A stretch of DNA of 64,000 nt from Pristionchus mayeri (lineage: Eukaryota; Nematoda; Chromadorea; Rhabditida; Neodiplogasteridae): the NCBI GenBank assembly GCA_036245805.1, contig BTRK01000003.1, forward strand, positions 14,610,464-14,674,463. The letters are read 5' to 3'. Every line of letters begins with the position of its first letter. Position 1 is the first letter of the stretch. Positions 58,394 through 64,000 of the stretch are shown here, piece after piece. The notes beneath the pieces were generated by a model. The model ran no database searches and was not told the DNA's origin. It saw only the letters and a program-made list of their open reading frames with translations. The position numbers and the translations under genes are program-made.

Positions 58394-58554
58394 TAATTGA
58401 CCTGTCGGTTTTTGATTGTGCATAATTTCCACCGTGTCAGACGAGACAGTACGCAGAACAGAGATATTATGCACATCGAAGCAGTCCCTACTCGCACGAG
58501 GTCCCCGTCGAGATGAATCATGTGCCAAATAAAAACAGTTATAACTAGTAGATA

Positions 58555-59105
58555 AAGTGCAACACTGTGTTCCGTTTGGATTTAGCGGATTGGATAACTC
58601 GAGTTTCAGTAGTCTGGCAAAACAAGACATTTTGAGGAGTGAATAGTTCCGTTTTCTTCCGCGCTCTAAATACAAACAAATAAAAGCAAAGTATATGCAA
58701 AGGCGCTGCAGCAAAGTTGGGCGAATGGATGGCTTGGCCAGTCAATGTTAGTGTGACTATCTTCATGCTGAATACTCTCGCACAGGCCAGAGAAGAGAGC
58801 ACGTTGAATGAAGAGACGATTTCTAGCGCAGCTATCCCTATAACGATGTAGTCCCTTTCGAAATGACGGTCGTGTGCGATGCGCACACCGACGTTTCCGA
58901 AACCTAAAAAAAGGTTGATCATTGATTTATCTTAATTTTTAGTTGCATTAATTACCTCGTCGCTATGTGGAAAATTTTCAAAATTAAGAGTCAAAAAGAA
59001 AAGCTCTCTAGCGAAGCTATCCCTATCGCGACATGATCCTTGTTTAGAAGACCATATCGTGTGATGCGCACTCCGCACTCCGACACCTAAAATAGTTTGA
59101 ACTTT
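58555..59105 (+). repeat. Duplicate of 30185-30540 plus two ~100-bp modules
   Basis: 58555-58865 repeats the 30.2 kb segment. The GAAGCTATCCCTATCGCGAC to CCTAAAATAGTTTGAAC module is present at 58830-58910 and 59010-59100, and at 57060-57160. Confidence 0.6.
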
Positions 59106-59208
59106 AATCTTTTGATCTGTTGTTCATTTGTTCCATGATTTACATCATCTCTATGTGGAAAATTTGAAAACACAATGTGATAAAAATTATGATAAGTATT
59201 TTATCACG

Positions 59209-61239
59209 AGTATCACGAGTCAGTGGATGAAAACATACACCCCCGGGAACAATTTGCAAAAAGTTTGCAGTATTTCATCCCCGTTAAGGTGGGATACTAT
59301 CCCAGACAAAACATATTGAAATTTCTAGGTCATTGGTCCCAGAGCCGGCTTTTAGGAAATTTCCGGTTTTGAAACCGGCTATGCTGTATTTCAGCTCACA
59401 GTTGAGGTAGAGAGTCGGTTTTGGGCTTATCATGTTGGGAAAAATATTTCCAACAACTTCTGTGTTCAGACCTAAGTCATCGGATATACGTTTAAAAAGA
59501 TACGATTTATTATGCAAATATTGGACATTAGAAAAATCGTGGAGATTCGGCGAGATAGGTGTTTACGGATTTTTATTTCATAATATTTAATGTTGTGCAT
59601 GTATACATAAATACATAAAACTATCAAGAGTTTTGAGCAAAGCACCAAAGGCGAAATTTGGCTCTGAACGCATAAAGAATGCGATCTTTCAGAAATTTCA
59701 ATTTTGGTGTAATGTTGGCGCGCATAGCTCCTTAGCGAGGCACCTGTTTACGAAATTTTATTTCGAATAATAAAAGTATGGAACCACATACATAAGCCAA
59801 TAATATTATCATGAGTTTTGAGACACGCATCAAATGCGAAATTTGGCTCTTAAATAAAATAAAATACGCTTTCTGTGAAATTTCAATCTCTGCTGTTGTG
59901 CTGGCGCGCATAGCGCTTTTGTGCAGCACATGTTTGCTGAATTTTATTTCGCATAATTAAAGTATGGACATCCATACATAAACTGATAAAACTACCACAA
60001 GTTTGAGTCAGGCACCATAGGCGAAATTCGGCTCTGAATTTCGATAAAATGCGATTTCTGTGAAATTGCAATTTCCGCTATCTAACTTCACAGCAAAATT
60101 TCGCCTTCGGTGCTTTGCTCAAATCTCTTGGTAGTTGTATTTATTTAGTTATACGTGCTCAACATTCAATATTATGAAATAAAAGTCCGTAAACATATAT
60201 CTCGCTGAAGCTCCACGATTTTATTTTTTGTCCACAAATTGAATAATTGAGCATACCTTTTTAAATATAGATCTTTCAACTTAGGTCTGAACATAAAAGT
60301 TGTTGGAAATATTTTTTTTGAACATTTTGAGCCCCATCCTACCTCTCTAGCTCATCTGTAAGATGAGATACATAATAAAATGTTTTGCACAGAAATCGCA
60401 TTTTATCGAACTTCACTGCAGCATTTCGCATCTGATGCCGGATTCAAAATTCCTGAAAGTTTGATTGCTTTATGTAAGGAGGTCTATACTTTACTTATAT
60501 GAAATAAAATATCGTAATCAGGTACTTCGCAAAAGCGCTATGTGTGCCTACACACACAGCCGACATTGAAATTTCACAGAAAGCGTATTTTATCTAATTT
60601 CAGAGCCAAATTTCGCCTTTGATGCGTGTCTCAAAACTCATGATAATATTATTGGCTTATGCATGTGGCTCCATACTTTTATTATTCGAAATAAAATTTC
60701 GTAAACAGGTTTCTTTTTTTTTCGTACACCACAATTTTAAAACATTACACCAAAATTGAAATTTCTGAAAGATCGCATTCTTTATGCGTTCAGAGCCAAA
60801 TTTCACCTTTGGTGCTTTGCTGAAAACTCGTGATAGTTTTATGTATTTATGTATACATGCACAACATTCAATATTATGAAATAAAAATCCGTAAACACCT
60901 ATCTCGCCGAATCTCCACGATTTTTTCTAATGTCCAATATTTGCATAATAAATCATATCTTTTTAAACGTAGATCCATTGACTTAGGTCTGAGCACAGAA
61001 GTTGTTGGAAATAATTTTCCGAACATTTTAAGCCCAAAACCGACTCTCTACCTCAACTGTGAGCTGAAATACAGCATAGCCGGTTTCAAAACCGGAAATT
61101 TCCTAAACGCCGGCTCTGGGACCAATGACCTAGAAATTTCAATATGTCTTGTCTGGGATAGTCTTCCACCTTAACGTGGATGAAATAATGCAAACTTTTT
61201 TGCAAATTGTTCCCGGCCACCTCCACTGACTCGTGATAC
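59209..61239. mobile_element. 2-kb palindromic element
   Basis: Left TATCACGAGTCAGTGG pairs with right CCACTGACTCGTGATA. Arms include CCGGCTTTTAGGAAATTTCC and its mirror, and repeats of GCGAAATTTGGCTCTGAA units in both orientations. Fragments occur at 14790, 38636 and 61440. Confidence 0.85.
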
Positions 61240-61309
61240 ACGTGTTATATATTGTTTTCATGTCTACGTCACTGCGGATGCTGATTAATCTGCTAATCTA
61301 ATCTAACAG

Positions 61310-64000
61310 ATGTCATACTCTGCTTATCACGCGTCTTCTGAGAAATTGCATGAAAACGGACCCCCTGCGGCACCAGGAGCCCCAACTTGTAGTACTATTC
61401 TCGAGATAATTATGCTAGAGTATATTAGGGGTGACAAAACTTTTGACGTTGACCGTTTTTCTCAGAACCGGCTTTTAGGTATTTTCCGGTTCCAGGTCCG
61501 GCTCTACCATATATCAGTGTGTTCGTCTAAGAATCGCACACCAGAGGGTACAGCAAAAAGAAGCACTTTGGGTTTTTTACAGAATCTGATAGCCCTTGGA
61601 GTCCTTCGATTTGTGCAAACTCTTGGGTGACCTGAAAACATTAATTAGCATAATTACATGCATCATAATTTTGTTCATACGAATACATATTTGAGCACAA
61701 CTCGGTGAAAACACGCCCAAATCTTATGGAAACTTGGTTTTAGACTAAACTTGGTACTCTGAATAGATCCTTGATTTTAGTTTATGCAAATTGTATTTTT
61801 TTATTTTTTATGCAAAATTTCATGAATTTTTTATTCGAAAACTAAAAATTTAAACCATCTAATTCTTTGATATGTTGTTGGAATTTATAAGATCTACCCA
61901 ACAAAAAAATGGCATCGAATTTTTTTCCTTAACTTAGGTCTAGATCACAAAACGTATCGTTTCATTTCTATTAGGTTGAATAGAAAGTCTTTATCCACTT
62001 TTTATTTCCCTTCTTCTGACAATAAAGCACAAGAGCAAAATCAAACATATGCACCATTGTTATCTACGACAAATCTCCAACGTTCAGGCAACTTATGGAT
62101 TCCCTCCTTATAGAACCCATCTCGGCGCGAATTAAAATATTGCTTGAGTGCGGCCTCGATCGCCCCACGGGAAATGAAGGATCTCTGATCGAGATGACGG
62201 GTCAGATCCGAGAACAACCAATAATCCGAAGGGGCCAAGTCAGGAGAATACGGTGTATGAGGGAGAACCATCCAGCCTTATTTGGACAGCTCCTGCTTGA
62301 CCTGCCGTGCAACATGGGGTCGGGCGTTATCGTGTTGATAGTACACTTTCTTGCCGTTCAGGGCAGATTGTGCGAATTTCTTCTTGAGATTCCGTAGTTG
62401 TTTAGTGTAGACATATTCAGTAATTATCCGCTTCTCGGGTAGGAGCTCCCAGTAAATCGGGCCATCCACCCCCCACCAGGCAGAGAGCAAGATTTTCATA
62501 GGGTGAAGGCCAGGCTTTGCGACGTCCTGTGGGGTCTCATTGACATCCACCCACTGTGCCCTCCTATGGTGATTCTCATAGCAGACCCACTTCTCGACCC
62601 CTGTTATGAGACGGTCCAACCATCGATCTCCAGCGTGAAGAGTGAGTAGAGAAAGGGAATCGTCGACACGGTGGTCAAACTGGTCTTGGGTCAATTTGTG
62701 GGGTATGAAACGGCCTAGCTTCTTCTTCTTGCCAATGGAGACCAATCATTTTACGATGGTGCTTTGCGATACCCCAAGTGTGGCTGCCATGTCGCGGGTA
62801 TTTGGGAAGGATCCAATTCCACTACGATCCGTAGCGCATCCAAATCCAGCTCGGGTGGCCTCCCAGACCGGTCATGATCATCCATGGAAAAGTCCCCCTT
62901 CTCGAAGAGTTGGTACCAATTGCGCATGGTCTGGTAGTGAGTGGCATATGAATCGTACACTTCAGCCAACTGACGTTCCTATTCCTTCATTGTAGTGTGA
63001 GAGAGAAATACGAATAACAGAACGTTGCGGATGTGCAAGGCCGTGGGAACAAACATCGTGGTCTTACTAGTGGCAGAATGAAAGGCGTGGAATGGGGAGT
63101 TGTTGACCACATAGTCCCTTTGTCATGTGTTATTGACTAGAGGCGAGGGAACACCAAAGGTATCCTGCACTGAGCAGTGATCGAGCAAAACAGTGGATAA
63201 AGACTTTCTGTTCAACCTAATAAAAGAATTCCCTCATTCCGAGTTTGTTGTCTTTATCGAGTATGTTTCAAGTGCGCGCTAAATATTAATCAACTGATCG
63301 GCTATGTAGCGAACCTGAAACCTACTCGATTCAAATGATACAATCAACGAACACTCAAAATCGAGTCATTTCTCGCCGCGTTTCCGGTAAGATCAGGTCG
63401 GAATGAGTGATTTCCCTCTAAAAAGAACGATCCGTTTTTTGCTATAGACCTAATTTAAGGAAAAAAATTCGATGCCAATTTTTTTTCTTGGGTAGATCTT
63501 ATAAATTCCAACAATATATCAAAAAATTAGATGGGTTAAATTTTTAGTTTTCGAATAAAAAATCCATGAAATTTTGCATAAAAAATAAAAGATACAATTT
63601 GCATAAACAAGGATCGATTCAGAGCACCATGTTTAGACCAAAACTAAGTTTTCATAAGATTTGGGTGTGTTTTCACCGAGTAGTGCTCAAATATGTATTC
63701 GTATGAACAAAATTATGATACATGTAATTATGCTAATTAATTGTTTCAGGTCATCTCGTTTGCACAAATCGAAGTAGAACCCCTTTGGCTATCAGATTAT
63801 GTTAAAAACCCAAAGTGCATGTTTTTGATGTACTCTTTTATTGGAAAAATCTGCGGTTCTTAGGCGAATGCACTGATATCAGCTCCCCGATGAGCTCAAA
63901 TGCCGGCTTTGGGTTCAAAATGTGCGGAAAATTATTTCAAGCAACTTTTATGTTAACATGAAGTTGCTTGGACAACAATTTCATATTTAAACAAATGAAA
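61310..64000. mobile_element. Large foldback running off the window, with a mariner in its loop
   Basis: The left arm 61440-61950 (GGTGACCTGAAAACATTAAT, AAACTAAAAATTTAAACC) pairs with 63450-63900. The loop between them is the mariner at 61971-63221. The outer right end lies beyond 64000. Confidence 0.8.
61971..63221 (-). mobile_element. Mariner element with broken transposase
   Basis: Ends TTAGGTTGAATAGAAAGTCT and AGACTTTCTGTTCAACCTAA are perfect inverted copies. The minus-strand transposase lies in three frames: 62969-62751 with an HTH-type start (MRNWYQLFEKGDFSMDD), 62745-62278 and 62271-62041. Motifs seen are a VPH-L-like IPHKLT, YQHDNARPH (second Asp) and YSPDLAPSDY (third Asp). The first catalytic Asp is Val in the motif ITGVEKWV. 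Two frameshifts and the lost Asp make it inactive. Confidence 0.9.

Overview
The window looks like nuclear DNA of a rhabditid-type nematode. The evidence is short exons with very short AT-rich TTNCAG acceptors, a TTGCAG acceptor three bases before the only plausible start codon (as in spliced-leader trans-splicing), several mariner-like elements and a nematode-type non-LTR retrotransposon. The species cannot be named from the sequence. Almost every long open frame is a chance frame in repeats or a shadow of something else.

Only one intact gene is visible: a 20-exon minus-strand gene (9579 down to 227) for the regulatory subunit of the NEDD8-activating E1 enzyme (ula-1 / NAE1 / APP-BP1), about 594 residues. 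All 20 exons join in phase. Its introns carry foldback elements and many copies of a TACGGTAGG-type motif close to the 5' splice sites.

From about 10.5 to 57 kb the plus strand is a graveyard of dispersed copies of the same gene's exons. They occur singly or in short blocks, are separated by transposons, and often sit in an order the intact gene does not have. Exons 1-3, 5, 7-19 all appear at least once in recognisable or plausible form; exons 9, 10, 15 and 16 recur most. I did not find exons 4, 6 or 20. At least two generations are visible. A younger pair of blocks (10.5-13.1 kb and 49.1-50.2 kb) is up to about 90% identical to the gene and shares a permuted exon 19 to exon 1 junction. An older, repeatedly amplified set is around 70-75% identical and shares an exon 17-like to exon 10 order. 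Several copies are still open and keep both splice sites.

The rest is mobile DNA: foldback elements of 0.3 to over 2 kb (several families), mariner-like elements with characteristic inverted ends (52.7-54.3, 57.5-58.4, 62-63.2 kb, and one inside a retrotransposon at 20-21.2 kb), a 5'-truncated non-LTR retrotransposon (19.7-22.4 kb) plus an endonuclease fragment (43.3-43.7 kb), and small MITE-like insertions whose empty sites can be read from duplicated segments elsewhere in the window. From 57 kb to the end the sequence is essentially palindromic transposon DNA, with a broken mariner transposase in the loop of the last palindrome.

Exon copy boundaries were set by eye against the reconstructed gene and may be off by several bases; intron and transposon edges are less certain.
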